DNA of 64,000 nucleotides. Origin: Tumebacillus lacus. GTDB taxonomy: Bacteria > Bacillota > Bacilli > Tumebacillales > Tumebacillaceae. The stretch covers positions 349,039 to 413,038 of the forward strand of contig NZ_JAPMLT010000003.1 of NCBI RefSeq assembly GCF_026410385.1, read 5' to 3'. Positions 24,344 through 33,438 of this stretch are shown in pieces. A model generated the notes under the pieces. That model saw only the letters and a program-made list of their open reading frames with translations. It made no database searches and was not told the DNA's origin. A program made the translations under genes and the position numbers. Numbering within the stretch: the first letter of the stretch is position 1; every line of letters starts with the position of its first letter.

Positions 24344-25679
24344 TTCGATCCCCTCCGATTTCCCGCTTGAAAAAGTACTGCATCGACCGCCACGACATCC
24401 ACAGGTGGATCAGATAGCCGATCACCCCGGCCGCGCTCAGCACCAAGATCGCCGGCAGCGGCTCATACCCGAGGTGCCAGGCCAGCCAGATCGCCCCGGC
24501 CATCAGCAACAAGCGGCACACCTCGCGAATCAAATGCAGATCCTGCCGCTCAAACACAAACAGATTGCCCCCGAGCGGAAACGTGACAAATTGCAGGACA
24601 AACATCACGGCGAGCACCTGCACGTACACCCCGGCCTCCCGCCACTCGCTGCCAAAGATCCAGCCAAAACACCACGGGGCCAGCACAGCCGCCGCACCTG
24701 CAATCGGCACGCCGATCATCAGCATCTGCTTCGCCGTCCGCCAGAACAGCCGCCGCAGTTTGGGCTCCCGCTCCGCTGCCGGGAGTTTGACCAGTTCGGC
24801 CGCCTCCGCCAGATACACTTGCGCCATCGACGAGCCGATCACCTGAAGCGGCACCCCCATCACCCGCTGAGCCAGCACATACCAGCCGACCACCTGCACC
24901 CCGTAGAACGCCGTCAAAAGCAGCGCAGGCAGTTGCAACACGAGGCTGTTCAAGATCGACGACCCGCCCGACAGCAGCGGAAACCGCCGGTAGCGCACCG
25001 CCATCTCGGCCATCCCCCGCCACGACACCTGCCGCAGCGGCGCTCCTTCCCCGCGCCACACCAAGCGGGCCAAGGACAGACTCCCGGCAAATCGACCGAT
25101 CATGTCGCCGATCAACAGACCCAGCGGCCCAAACGCCAGCAGTCCGAGCCCTACCTGCCCGCCGACCGTGCTCGCTCCCTGTGTCAATTTGGTCTTGGCG
25201 ATCGTCCCAAACGCCTGCTGTCGAATCGCCCAGTAACTCAACGCCTGGTAACACCCGGCTCCAAACAGCGTCACGGGCAACAACCACAGAAACGGCTTCA
25301 AAGCCGGAGTCCCCACCGCACGCACCACCGCATCGCCAAACACGGTCAGCAACATCCAACTGACCCCGCTCGTCACCGCCACAGCCAGCAACGACAGCAC
25401 GAGCAGATCGGCCGCCTTCCCTTCTTCCTTCGGCAAAGGGATCGCCGCTTCATACAGCCAGGACGCGACGACGAGCAACACGGTGAGCACCGCCGCAAAA
25501 GCGGCATAGACACCAAATTGATCGGGCGCATACAGCCTCGTGAGCAGCGGCGACGAGAGGACCAGCAACGCCTGCGAGAGCACCGTCCCGCCCGCCAACA
25601 CCCCGACGCGCCGGGCAAAGCTCCCTTTGGGCATCCACCTTTGCATAAAGTCGCGTCCCCGCCCCGCCGCCTTGCTCAT
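24291..25679 (-). CDS. Wzx-type polysaccharide flippase
   Basis: The protein (462 aa) has the MOP/Wzx layout of about 12 to 14 membrane helices, starting VGVLAGGTVLSQALLVLSSPLLTRLYAPDQFGVYA, which is the conserved opening of Wzx and lipopolysaccharide-biosynthesis transporters. It would flip the undecaprenyl-linked repeat unit across the membrane. Its start overlaps the aminotransferase stop (ATGA), and its last 53 nt overlap the FemAB-like gene. The C-terminus is polar and repeat-rich. Confidence 0.88.
   Translation of the reverse strand: MSKAAGRGRDFMQRWMPKGSFARRVGVLAGGTVLSQALLVLSSPLLTRLYAPDQFGVYAAFAAVLTVLLVVASWLYEAAIPLPKEEGKAADLLVLSLLAVAVTSGVSWMLLTVFGDAVVRAVGTPALKPFLWLLPVTLFGAGCYQALSYWAIRQQAFGTIAKTKLTQGASTVGGQVGLGLLAFGPLGLLIGDMIGRFAGSLSLARLVWRGEGAPLRQVSWRGMAEMAVRYRRFPLLSGGSSILNSLVLQLPALLLTAFYGVQVVGWYVLAQRVMGVPLQVIGSSMAQVYLAEAAELVKLPAAEREPKLRRLFWRTAKQMLMIGVPIAGAAAVLAPWCFGWIFGSEWREAGVYVQVLAVMFVLQFVTFPLGGNLFVFERQDLHLIREVCRLLLMAGAIWLAWHLGYEPLPAILVLSAAGVIGYLIHLWMSWRSMQYFFKREIGGDRNGDDTGADARTDAGAGR
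24296..24331 (+). repeat. Imperfect 12-bp tandem repeat in the wzx / FemAB-like overlap
   Basis: Three related 12-bp units (GTCCGGCTCCTG, CATCAGTTCTTG, CATCGGCTCCTG) lie end to end. They encode the QEPM-QELM-QEPD start of the FemAB-like protein and part of the Wzx tail. Confidence 0.7.
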
Positions 25680-26785
25680 CGCACCGCCGCCCGCACCGCT
25701 TCGGCCACCCGCTCCTGCGCCTCCCGTTCGATCAGCGGCCCGATCGGCAACGACAGCACCTCCCGCGCAGCCTCCTCCGTCACCGGGAGCCGACAGCCTA
25801 GACCCGCATAGACCGGGAGGAGATGCACCGGCACCGGGTAGTAGACCATCGTCCCGATCCCCTGCTCCGCCAGTTTCTCCCGCACCCTGTCCCGCTTACC
25901 TTCCGCGATCCGAACCGTATATTGATGAAAGACATGCGTCCGATCCGCCGCCACATGCGGCAAGATCACGCCCTCCACCCCGTCCAGCAGCTCCCGATAC
26001 CGCATCGCCGCCGCCAACCGGCCCCTGTTTCGCTGGTCGAGATGAGGCAGTTTCACCCGCAACACCGCCGCTTGCATCTCATCGAGGCGCGAGTTGTAGC
26101 CGAGGATCTCATTGCGGTATTTCTCCTTCGACCCGTGCGAGCGCAGCATCCGCGCTGCGTCTGCGATCCGGGCGTCGTCTGTCGTCAGCAGCCCGCCGTC
26201 GCCAAACGCCCCGAGATTTTTCGACGGGAAAAAGGAATAACACCCCGCCGCCCCCAACGTTCCGAGCTTTCGTCCCTGATAGTCGCCGCCGAACGCCTGC
26301 GCCACATCCTCGACGATCAACAGCCCGTGCCGCCGTGCGATCTCACAGAGTTCCCGCATCTCCGCCGCCTGCCCGAAAATGTGGACCGGGAGGATCGCCC
26401 GCGTCTTGTCGGTCACCGCCGCTTCCACGCAGCCCGGATCGAGATTCATCGTCAGCGGCTCGATGTCGGCAAACACCGGCACGGCTCCCACCTGCGAGAT
26501 CGCCTCCGCCGTCGCAAAAAACGTAAACGACGACGTGATCACCTCATCGCCCGCGCCGACACCGGCCGCCCGCAACGCGATCACCAGCGCATCGGTGCCC
26601 GAATTCACCCCGACCGCATGCTTCACGCCGAGATAAGCGGCCGCCTCCTCTTCAAACGCCTGTACCTGCGGCCCCATGATGTACTGCCCGCCGCGCAGCA
26701 CCCCTTCCACCGCCGCCGTCAGTTCGCTCCACAGTTCATTCGTCTCCGGCGCCAGATCCAAGATCGGGATCTTTGTCTTCGTCAC
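25676..26785 (-). CDS. DegT/DnrJ/EryC1/StrS sugar aminotransferase (WbpE-like)
   Basis: The protein (369 aa) is a PLP enzyme that aminates keto-sugar nucleotides. PLP-binding features seen are [33 protein letters not shown] and the Schiff-base Lys in [30 protein letters not shown] completes the family signature. In this operon it sits with WbpA-, WbpB- and WbpD-like genes, so its likely job is to convert UDP-3-keto-GlcNAc-uronate to the 3-amino sugar. Start and stop overlap its neighbours by 4 nt each. Confidence 0.92.
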   Translation of the reverse strand: MTKTKIPILDLAPETNELWSELTAAVEGVLRGGQYIMGPQVQAFEEEAAAYLGVKHAVGVNSGTDALVIALRAAGVGAGDEVITSSFTFFATAEAISQVGAVPVFADIEPLTMNLDPGCVEAAVTDKTRAILPVHIFGQAAEMRELCEIARRHGLLIVEDVAQAFGGDYQGRKLGTLGAAGCYSFFPSKNLGAFGDGGLLTTDDARIADAARMLRSHGSKEKYRNEILGYNSRLDEMQAAVLRVKLPHLDQRNRGRLAAAMRYRELLDGVEGVILPHVAADRTHVFHQYTVRIAEGKRDRVREKLAEQGIGTMVYYPVPVHLLPVYAGLGCRLPVTEEAAREVLSLPIGPLIEREAQERVAEAVRAAVR

Positions 26786-27381
26786 ACACCCTCGCCCCTT
26801 TTCGTCACGCTCTCTTCGCCCGTCCGCTCATACTCCCGTCCGCAACTCCCGCACCGGGCTTCCTTCCCCGCAAACACCAGCGTCTCGCCGCACGCGCACG
26901 CCCAGCCGATCCGCCGGGCCGGCACGCCTGCCATCAGCGCATAGGAGGGCACATCTTTCGTCACCACCGCCCCTGCCGCGATCAACGCCCATTCCCCGAC
27001 CGTCACGCCGCAGACCACCGTCGCATTGGCCCCGATGGAAGCCCCGCGCCGCACCCTCGTCGGCAGATAGTCGGCGCTCGTGTTGCGCGGAAACGCGGAG
27101 CGCGGCGTCCGCACATTGGTAAACACCATGCTCGGCCCGCAAAACACGTCATCCTCCAGCGTCACGCCTTCGTAAACGGACACATTATTCTGGATCTTCA
27201 CGTTGTTCCCGATCCGCGCACCCCGCGCCACAAAGACGTTTTGCCCCAGCGAGCACCGCTCCCCGATCACCGCGCCGCCGCACACATGAGCAAAATGCCA
27301 CACGCGGCTGCCAGCCCCGATCACCGCGCCATCGTCGATCACCGCCGTCTCATGCACCTGTCCGCTCTGCTCCGCCGTCAT
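26782..27381 (-). CDS. Hexapeptide-repeat N-acetyltransferase (WbpD-like)
   Basis: The protein (199 aa) is a left-handed beta-helix acetyltransferase. Hexapeptide repeats run from about residue 10 ([23 protein letters not shown]) through [14 protein letters not shown] to [21 protein letters not shown]. The C-terminus has a small zinc-ribbon-like end (CACGE...CGSCG). This matches WbpD, which acetylates the 3-amino group of UDP-2-acetamido-3-amino-glucuronate. ATG at 27381 was chosen because AAGGAGG precedes it and it overlaps the upstream stop (ATGA); the frame is open to 27504. Confidence 0.9.
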   Translation of the reverse strand: MTAEQSGQVHETAVIDDGAVIGAGSRVWHFAHVCGGAVIGERCSLGQNVFVARGARIGNNVKIQNNVSVYEGVTLEDDVFCGPSMVFTNVRTPRSAFPRNTSADYLPTRVRRGASIGANATVVCGVTVGEWALIAAGAVVTKDVPSYALMAGVPARRIGWACACGETLVFAGKEARCGSCGREYERTGEESVTKRGEGV

Positions 27382-28334
27382 CCCGGCCCCGCCTCCTTCC
27401 AGCCCGCCGTCGCCCGCTCCAACACGCGCAGCACTGCCACACCGTTCGCTCCGTCCGACAGCGGCTGCTTGCGCTCCGACACGCAGGCGAGAAAATGTTC
27501 GCACTCGATCCGCAGCGGCTCGCCGGTGCCGGAACAGACGACCGCCGATCCGTCGTCATACTGGGAGAGATCGCCGCGCACCCCCTTTTTGAAATGCGTG
27601 ACCGTCTGCCGCAGTTCGTCGTACACCAGCATCCCAAGGCTCCCGACCACCGTCAGTTTGCGCTCCTGCTCCGGCCACAGCCAGGACGTGTGCAGATGCG
27701 CTTGCACCCCGCCGGACCAGCCGAGATGCAGATGCACGTCGTCCTCCACGCCCGGCTGCAACATCCGCTGTCCGTGCGCGGTCACCCGCTCCGGCTCGCT
27801 CCCGACCAGATGGAGCAGCACCGCCAGATCATGCACGCCAAAGCTCCACAGCACATTTTCCACCGACCGCACCCGGCCGAGCTTGAGCCGCTTTTGATAC
27901 AAGGCGCGCAGCTCGCCGATCTCCCCGGACTCTAGCAGGCGTTTCACCACGCCAATCGCCGGTTGATACAGCAACAGATGCCCGACCATCAGCACCCGCT
28001 CCCGCTCCAAGGCCAGCCGATGCAGCTCTTCTGCCTCGCCCGTCGTCAGCGTGATCGGCTTCTCCACAAACACATCCAGCCCGGCTGTCAACGCTTCCTT
28101 GGCCAGCGTAAAATGAGTCGGCACCGGCGTCGCGATCGCCACCGCCTCCACCGCTCCGCTTCCGATCAACGCCCGTGCGTTCTCATACAGCGCAGCCGCC
28201 GGAAACTCCCGCCCGATCCGCTCCCGGATCACAGGCGACGACTCCGCCACCGCTGTCAGCACACCGATCTCGTCGAACGTCCGCACCAAATTTTTGCCCC
28301 ACTGCCCCGCTCCGATCACCCCGACCCGCGTCAC
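27378..28334 (-). CDS. Gfo/Idh/MocA oxidoreductase (WbpB-like)
   Basis: The protein (318 aa) has an N-terminal NAD-binding Rossmann fold ([17 protein letters not shown]), the family motif [12 protein letters not shown], and a C-terminal substrate domain containing [16 protein letters not shown] with the catalytic His/Asp area. It is expected to oxidise C3 of UDP-GlcNAc-uronate, the WbpB step, because it lies directly between WbpA- and WbpD-like genes. GTG start and stop overlap both neighbours by 4 nt. Confidence 0.9.
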   Translation of the reverse strand: MTRVGVIGAGQWGKNLVRTFDEIGVLTAVAESSPVIRERIGREFPAAALYENARALIGSGAVEAVAIATPVPTHFTLAKEALTAGLDVFVEKPITLTTGEAEELHRLALERERVLMVGHLLLYQPAIGVVKRLLESGEIGELRALYQKRLKLGRVRSVENVLWSFGVHDLAVLLHLVGSEPERVTAHGQRMLQPGVEDDVHLHLGWSGGVQAHLHTSWLWPEQERKLTVVGSLGMLVYDELRQTVTHFKKGVRGDLSQYDDGSAVVCSGTGEPLRIECEHFLACVSERKQPLSDGANGVAVLRVLERATAGWKEAGPG

Positions 28335-29653
28335 AGCAGCACGATCCTTTCCCGGCCCTCGGTCACCCGACGCGTCGCATTGCGCGTGTCGAGCACCCGC
28401 CGCGCATGGCGCACCACCTCCGCATAGTCGATGCCGCTGTGGTCGGTCGCGATCAGCACCAGATCGTGTGCGGCGATCAGTTCCTGCGTCAACGGCACCG
28501 ACCGCATGTCATCGCCGATCGCCGGAACGAACGGATCGTGGTAGGCCACCGTCGCCCCCGCCTCCCGCAGCAGCCGCAGGATGTCGAGCGCAGGCGATTC
28601 CCGGCAGTCGTCGAGGTCCTTTTTATAGGCCACCCCGAGCAGCAAAATACGGCTCTTCGACACGGCCAGCCCGGCCTCATTCAGCGTCCGCACCGCCTTT
28701 TCCCGCACAAAATACGGCATCCGGCGATTGACCTCGCCCGCCAGTGCGATGAAATGGGTGTTAAAATCGAGTTCCTTCGCCTTCCACTCCAGATAGTGCG
28801 GGTCGATGGGAATGCAGTGGCCGCCGACCCCCGGCCCCGGATAAAAGGGCATGATCCCGAACGGCTTGGTAAACGCCGCGTCGAGCACTTCCCACGCGTT
28901 GAGGCCCATCCGGTCGCAGAGCAGGGTCAGTTCGTTGACGAGCGCGATGTTGACGGCGCGAAACGTATTTTCAAACACTTTGACCAGTTCGGCCGCTTGG
29001 GTGCTAGATACCGGCACAACGCGGGCGACCGTCTGACGGTAAAACGTCGCGGCCACCGTCAAGGAGTGCGGGCCGACGCCGCCGACGACTTTGTTCGTGT
29101 TTTGCGTGGTGTAGCGGGCGTTGCCCGGATCGACCCGCTCCGGCGAGTGGGCGAGAAAATAATGCTCTTCCACCTCCAGCCCCGACTCGGCGAGGATCGG
29201 CAGCATCACCTCGTCGGTCGTTCCCGGATAGGTGGTCGACTCCAGCGAGATCAACTGGCCCGGCCGCAGCCGCTTGGCGATCTCCCGCGTGACGCTCTCG
29301 ACGTAGCGCAGATCGGGGGTGAGGTTTTTCGTCAGCGGCGTCGGCACGCAGATGACGAGGGCGTCGAGCTCCGGCACGCAGTCAAAGCCGGTCACGGCGC
29401 GGATCAGCCCTCTTCCAACCAACTCCGCAAGGTCACCGCTTTGCACGTCCCCGATGTAGCTCTCTCCGGCGTTGACGAGTGCGGCGCGCTGGGGATTTTG
29501 CTCGATGCCGACGACGCGGTATCCGACTTTCGCCTTTTCCAGCGCAAAGGGGAGCCCGACGTAGCCGAGCCCCACCACTCCGACGACGGCGGTGCGATCC
29601 TGTATTTTTTGCAAAAGCTGTTCTCGATGAGAAAATGCGGACTTGTTCTCCAT
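28331..29653 (-). CDS. UDP-GlcNAc 6-dehydrogenase-type nucleotide sugar dehydrogenase (WbpA-like)
   Basis: The protein (440 aa) has the three-part nucleotide-sugar dehydrogenase layout. The NAD site VVGLGYVGLPFALEKA lies near residue 28, SLESTTYPGTTDEV and HSPERVDPGN are in the middle, and the catalytic Cys is in YPGPGVGGHCIPIDPHYL. The WbpA/TuaD-like sub-branch with NHxPG-type HCIPIDP favours UDP-GlcNAc or UDP-GalNAc. It would oxidise C6 to the uronic acid. ATG at 29653 follows GGAAAGAGG; the open frame upstream (to 30094) is antisense to the phosphatase gene and was dropped. Confidence 0.92.
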   Translation of the reverse strand: MENKSAFSHREQLLQKIQDRTAVVGVVGLGYVGLPFALEKAKVGYRVVGIEQNPQRAALVNAGESYIGDVQSGDLAELVGRGLIRAVTGFDCVPELDALVICVPTPLTKNLTPDLRYVESVTREIAKRLRPGQLISLESTTYPGTTDEVMLPILAESGLEVEEHYFLAHSPERVDPGNARYTTQNTNKVVGGVGPHSLTVAATFYRQTVARVVPVSSTQAAELVKVFENTFRAVNIALVNELTLLCDRMGLNAWEVLDAAFTKPFGIMPFYPGPGVGGHCIPIDPHYLEWKAKELDFNTHFIALAGEVNRRMPYFVREKAVRTLNEAGLAVSKSRILLLGVAYKKDLDDCRESPALDILRLLREAGATVAYHDPFVPAIGDDMRSVPLTQELIAAHDLVLIATDHSGIDYAEVVRHARRVLDTRNATRRVTEGRERIVLL

Positions 29654-29690
29654 CCCGTAAACCTCTTTCCTGAAAGTGATAGATCGGTCT

Positions 29691-30449
29691 TCAATACAGC
29701 CACCACCGCCGCTTCTTCCGTACCGGCTCCGGCACGTCGCAAGGCTCTCCGGCGAGCACGGACACGGCGTTTTGAGATATGCGTGCGGCCGACCGTGGGT
29801 CGAGGCGCAGCAGCGCGTCGTGCGCAGCCCGGATCTGCGGCGGACGACGGGCCGGGCTGTGGCCGTCGGATGCGACCAGATGCACGATCCGCCGCCGCAC
29901 CATGGTTTCTGCCGAAGCTTTTGCCCGCCGCCCCATTCCGCCGAGCAGAGAGGAGGCGGTGAGTTGCACGAGCATCCCGTCCTCGACCCATGCGGCGATG
30001 CGATCGAGGTCGTCGCGCAGGACGGCGTGACGCTCCGGGTGGGCAAGGATCGGGGTGAGTCCTTTGGTGCGGAGTTCGTGCAGAAGATCTGCAAAATAAG
30101 GCGGGATGCTGGTCACCGGCAGCTCCAGCAGGAGGTATCGACCGGCGTCATTGACGGTGAGCAGACGGCCCGCCTCCACGTTTCGCACCAGTTCCGGATG
30201 AACGTGGATCTCCGAGCCCATATGTACGCGCAACGGGAGCCCAGCCGTTGCCAATGCGGTGCGAAAGGCGGCGACGGCGACTCGGATCGAGGCCGCGTCG
30301 GTCCGGTACAGGCCGTCGGCCGCATGCGGCGTCGCCACCACATCGGTGATCCCGTCCGCCACTGCGACCCGCGCCATCTCCAGCGCGGTCTCCAGATCGC
30401 GTGCGCCGTCATCCAAGCCTGGCAGGATGTGACAGTGCAGGTCGATCAT
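29691..30449 (-). CDS. PHP-domain tyrosine-protein phosphatase, CpsB/YwqE type
   Basis: The protein (252 aa) begins MIDLHCHILPGLDDGA, the metal-binding opening of PHP phosphatases. It continues with VVATPHAADGLY, HMGSEIHVHPELV, ILAHPERHAVLRD and VASDGHSPARRPP, all metal ligand sites. CpsB/YwqE enzymes are manganese-dependent and dephosphorylate the BY-kinase to control polymer synthesis. The second ATG (30449) has the better spacing from AAAGGAGGG. It follows the kinase gene, as in other Gram-positive capsule loci. Confidence 0.93.
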   Translation of the reverse strand: MIDLHCHILPGLDDGARDLETALEMARVAVADGITDVVATPHAADGLYRTDAASIRVAVAAFRTALATAGLPLRVHMGSEIHVHPELVRNVEAGRLLTVNDAGRYLLLELPVTSIPPYFADLLHELRTKGLTPILAHPERHAVLRDDLDRIAAWVEDGMLVQLTASSLLGGMGRRAKASAETMVRRRIVHLVASDGHSPARRPPQIRAAHDALLRLDPRSAARISQNAVSVLAGEPCDVPEPVRKKRRWWLY

Positions 30450-30508
30450 CGGCATCCCTCCTTTGGTAGCGGGCGGGTACTGGCAGGTGCTCCGTTTCGG
30501 CTGCCTGT

Positions 30509-31198
30509 TTACTCCCGGTACTCATAGGTGCTCAGATCGAGCTTTTTCCCGTTGAGCACCGCGCCGATGACGTTTGCCCCGACGTGGTTGAGCAAGTGTT
30601 TCGCCTTTTTCGCATGTTCCCGCCGCACTTCGCCCGCTCGCAGGACGAGCAGCACGCCGTCGACGAGCCGGGACAGCAGTTGACCGTCGGTGACCGGCAG
30701 GATCGGCGGCGAGTCGAGGAGCACGATGTCGTACTCTCCGTGAAATTGCCGGAGCAACTCACCCATCCGCTCCGAGCCGAGCAGTTCGGCCGGATTGGGC
30801 GGGAGACCGCCCGCCGTGATCACGTCGAGCCCCGCTTTCGGAAACCGGCGGATGACGGCGCCCGCCTCCTGCGTGCGGATCAAGAGGTCGGTCAGCCCGA
30901 CTTCGTTGCTGATGGAAAAAAAACGGTGCAGGCTCGGATGCCGCAAGTCTCCGTCGATCAACAACACCCGCTGTCCCTCCTGCGCCATCGCCAGCGCCAA
31001 GTTGGCCGCTGTGGTGGTCTTGCCCTCCCCCGCCGCCGAGGAGGTGATCATCAAGGTGCGGAGCTCTCGGTTGACGGTGGAGTAGCGAATGTTGGTGCGC
31101 AAGGTGCGGTAGGCTTCGGCAAACGCCGATTTCGGATCATTCAGGTACAACAGGCGGTCGGTCTTCGTCTTGGTCTTGCGGGTGCGTTTTTGTCTCAT
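30509..31198 (-). CDS. CpsD/YwqD-type BY-kinase (tyrosine autokinase)
   Basis: The protein (229 aa) is the cytoplasmic kinase half of a split bacterial tyrosine kinase. Walker A (SSAAGEGKTTTAAN), Walker A-prime (VLLIDGDLRHPS) and Walker B (DIVLLDSPPILP) are intact. The C-terminus ends STYEYRE with only two tyrosines, a short cluster for autophosphorylation. It needs its membrane partner, coded just upstream, for activity and modulates polymer length. The N-terminus (RKTKTKT) is basic and overlaps the partner gene by 62 nt. Confidence 0.93.
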   Translation of the reverse strand: MRQKRTRKTKTKTDRLLYLNDPKSAFAEAYRTLRTNIRYSTVNRELRTLMITSSAAGEGKTTTAANLALAMAQEGQRVLLIDGDLRHPSLHRFFSISNEVGLTDLLIRTQEAGAVIRRFPKAGLDVITAGGLPPNPAELLGSERMGELLRQFHGEYDIVLLDSPPILPVTDGQLLSRLVDGVLLVLRAGEVRREHAKKAKHLLNHVGANVIGAVLNGKKLDLSTYEYRE

Positions 31199-31922
31199 CG
31201 AGGATCACACTCCCTTCGAGCTGGTCTTCGGCCCCGGCTGCGACCGGCATGGATTTGGTTTTGGCGATGACGCCGACCACGGGGAGGCCGAGCCAGTCTT
31301 CGATCTCTTCCTCTTCTTTGACGGTGCGGTCGAGCCGCTCGCGCAGGAACGCCAGCCCCGTGCCGAGCAAGATGCCAAAGACGAGTGCCGCGCCGATAAT
31401 CAATGATTTGTTCGGTGAAACGGGCTTCTGGTCGTCCGCAACGACCGCACGGTCGAGGATGACCACTCGGTCGACTTTCATGATCTTGCCGAGCTGCCCC
31501 GCAAACGCATCGGCGATCCCGTTGGCGATGGCGGCCGCCCGCACCGGTCGCTCATCCCGGACGGTGACGGCGGTGAGGAGGGATTCTTCGTCGGCTTTGA
31601 CTTGGATGCGGTCGAGCAGTGTTTCGGAGGAGTACGGGAGACTCTGGGTGCGGACGACTTCATCGGCGATCTGACGGCTGGTCAGGATCTCGCCGTATGT
31701 TTTGGCCAGCCGCTGGCCAAGAAGGACGTCGTTGTAGGCGATCTGCGCGCCGCCGACGGTGTTTTGCGGTTGGACGAGGAGGGTGACGGTGGATTGGTAC
31801 ATGGGGGGCAGGACGAAAAAGCAGAGCAAGGCGGCGATCAACGGGCAGATCACAGCCGGGAGGAGTACCCAACTCCAACGTTGGCGTATGATCCGGGTGA
31901 GGTCGTGCAGTTCGAGTTCCAT
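31137..31922 (-). CDS. Wzz/CpsC-type chain-length and kinase activator protein
   Basis: The protein (261 aa) has two membrane helices (about residues 18-38 and 172-192) around an extracellular Wzz domain with YQSTVTLLVQPQ and EILTSRQIADEVV. It ends with a cytoplasmic tail (EEIEDWLGLPVVGVI) that would dock on and activate the BY-kinase. This is the usual CpsC/YwqC type. It is the first gene of the polysaccharide operon; GAGAGGAG precedes the ATG. Confidence 0.92.
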   Translation of the reverse strand: MELELHDLTRIIRQRWSWVLLPAVICPLIAALLCFFVLPPMYQSTVTLLVQPQNTVGGAQIAYNDVLLGQRLAKTYGEILTSRQIADEVVRTQSLPYSSETLLDRIQVKADEESLLTAVTVRDERPVRAAAIANGIADAFAGQLGKIMKVDRVVILDRAVVADDQKPVSPNKSLIIGAALVFGILLGTGLAFLRERLDRTVKEEEEIEDWLGLPVVGVIAKTKSMPVAAGAEDQLEGSVILDETKTHPQDQDEDRPPVVPE

Positions 31923-32262
31923 CGTCAGGTTATGCTCCTCTCGTTGTCAGGATGGAAAGGAAGGGGTCGGTTGGGTTGGGCGGGTGTCCCTTTATATGGG
32001 ACTGTGAAAGTCTTGCAATCGTTCGATATAGAGAACACCTATTTTCAACTGTATGACCCGGTTCTTGTCGATATGCGGGGGATTGTAAAAGTATGGGACG
32101 GAGAGGGGTTGATGTTGGGGATGTGTGGTGTTTGAAAAGATGCGGGGGTTTGTGAAGGTCGGGGTTGCTTGGTCTTGATGGCTTGGTCTTTTTGCTTTTG
32201 GGGGCTGGTGTCTGCTACTATGGAAGGAGTTTGCAATTTTTTGTGCGGAGGGTGTGTTGGGA
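31923..32262. other. Intergenic region between the polysaccharide operon and the methyltransferase gene
   Basis: This stretch holds the operon promoter at 31991-32018. The part from about 32080 to 32240 is G/T-rich on the plus strand (for example GGGGTTGCTTGGTCTTG) and has no convincing gene. A GGAGGG ribosome site at 32247-32252 serves the plus-strand gene. Confidence 0.6.
31991..32018 (-). promoter_or_regulatory. Promoter of the polysaccharide operon
   Basis: On the minus strand TTGCAA (32013-32018) and TATAAA (31991-31996) are 16 nt apart. The leader to the first start codon is about 60 nt. No stronger candidate is seen upstream. Confidence 0.6.
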
Positions 32263-33438
32263 ATGGATGTGCGAAAGGCGATCTCGACGGTTGTCTCGGA
32301 GTTGGATGCGGCCAGTGTGGGCTATGTGCTGATCGGAGATACCGGATTGTTTGTGCAAGGGGTCAAAGGGGTGGAACTGTCCGCTGTCGAGGTGTCGGTG
32401 CAGTGGGATCAGTTCGCCGACCTGAAGGCGAAGTTCGCCGGTGAGATTGTGGAGGAGGAGTCGGGGCGCGGAACCGGGCGCTTCACGGTCGTTCTCGACG
32501 GAGTGCCGGTTCATGTGGTCTGCTTCTATAATACGGTGGTCGCGACCGACATCCACCGGGTCGCAGTGGAGATGGACGGGCTGACGGTGTATGCGAAGTC
32601 TCTCTATTATTTCCGCCGCGTTTTGGAGAAGGATGATCCCCGGCAGGTTCGAGTCACAGTCCGTCTCGCGGAGATTCAGCAGCAGTACAGCGCTCTGAAC
32701 GCAGCCGCGTGGAGCGAAAATCCTTACGACGCCTGGGTCTCTCGATACGGCACGCCCGATGTGGCGGTGGAACGGATCCGGAAAGACCCGATGGATCGAT
32801 TGCGCCCTTTAGGGCCGTATCTCGGCGGCGTAGAAGGGAAAAAAGTGGTGAATCTACTCGGCTCCCACGGCAGTAAAGCGGTCGCGATGGCTCTGCTCGG
32901 TGCCCGCCATGTGACGGTGGTGGATGTGTCGCCGGAAAACGCACGCTATGCCCGGGAGTTGGCGGCGGCTGGCGGGGTTGAGGTGGAGTATGTGGTGTCT
33001 GATGTTTTGGCTGTGGGTGAGGATGTGTTGAGCGGGGATTATGATGTGGCTCTGATGGAACTCGGGATTTTGCATTATTTTGTGGATCTGAAGCCGCTGA
33101 TGGAGGTTGTGGCGAAGTTCCTGCGGCCGGGTGGGCGGCTGGTGCTGCACGATTTCCATCCGATTTCGACGAAGTTGATTACGTCGAAGGGGAAGAAGCA
33201 TAAGGTGACGGGGAATTATTTTACTCAAGCCTTGGATATGGATCATGTGGCGTACAGTAAGTTGCTCGAAGGGTTTGAGGCTCCGAAGGTGTATCTGCGG
33301 AAATGGACGCTTGGTGAAGTGGTGAGCGCTGTTGCGGAGGCGGGGCTGTTTGTGAGAGTCTTGGATGAAGAGCCGAATACGAAGAAGGATGATGTGGGGC
33401 TGCCGAAGACTTATACGTTGGTGGCGGAAAAGATGTAA
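32263..33438 (+). CDS. SAM-dependent methyltransferase with nucleotidyltransferase-like N-terminal domain
   Basis: The protein (391 aa) has two parts. Residues of about 1-130 (VRKAISTVVSELDAASVGYV, VVLDGVPVHVVCF, MDGLTVYAKSLYYFRRVL) resemble minimal nucleotidyltransferase or AbiEii-like folds, though the usual GS signature is replaced by GDTGLF. From about 185 on there is a class I methyltransferase domain with VVNLLGSHGSKAVAMALLGA as motif I and VTVVDVSPENARYA as motif II. The substrate is unknown. The ATG at 32263 has GGAGGG 10 nt upstream. Codons are unusually rich in G/T compared with neighbours. Confidence 0.75.
   Translation: MDVRKAISTVVSELDAASVGYVLIGDTGLFVQGVKGVELSAVEVSVQWDQFADLKAKFAGEIVEEESGRGTGRFTVVLDGVPVHVVCFYNTVVATDIHRVAVEMDGLTVYAKSLYYFRRVLEKDDPRQVRVTVRLAEIQQQYSALNAAAWSENPYDAWVSRYGTPDVAVERIRKDPMDRLRPLGPYLGGVEGKKVVNLLGSHGSKAVAMALLGARHVTVVDVSPENARYARELAAAGGVEVEYVVSDVLAVGEDVLSGDYDVALMELGILHYFVDLKPLMEVVAKFLRPGGRLVLHDFHPISTKLITSKGKKHKVTGNYFTQALDMDHVAYSKLLEGFEAPKVYLRKWTLGEVVSAVAEAGLFVRVLDEEPNTKKDDVGLPKTYTLVAEKM

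Noticed and set aside
28331..30094. A 587-residue nucleotide sugar dehydrogenase
   Set aside because: The extra N-terminus lies within the phosphatase gene in another frame. The ATG at 29653 has a good ribosome site and gives the normal length.
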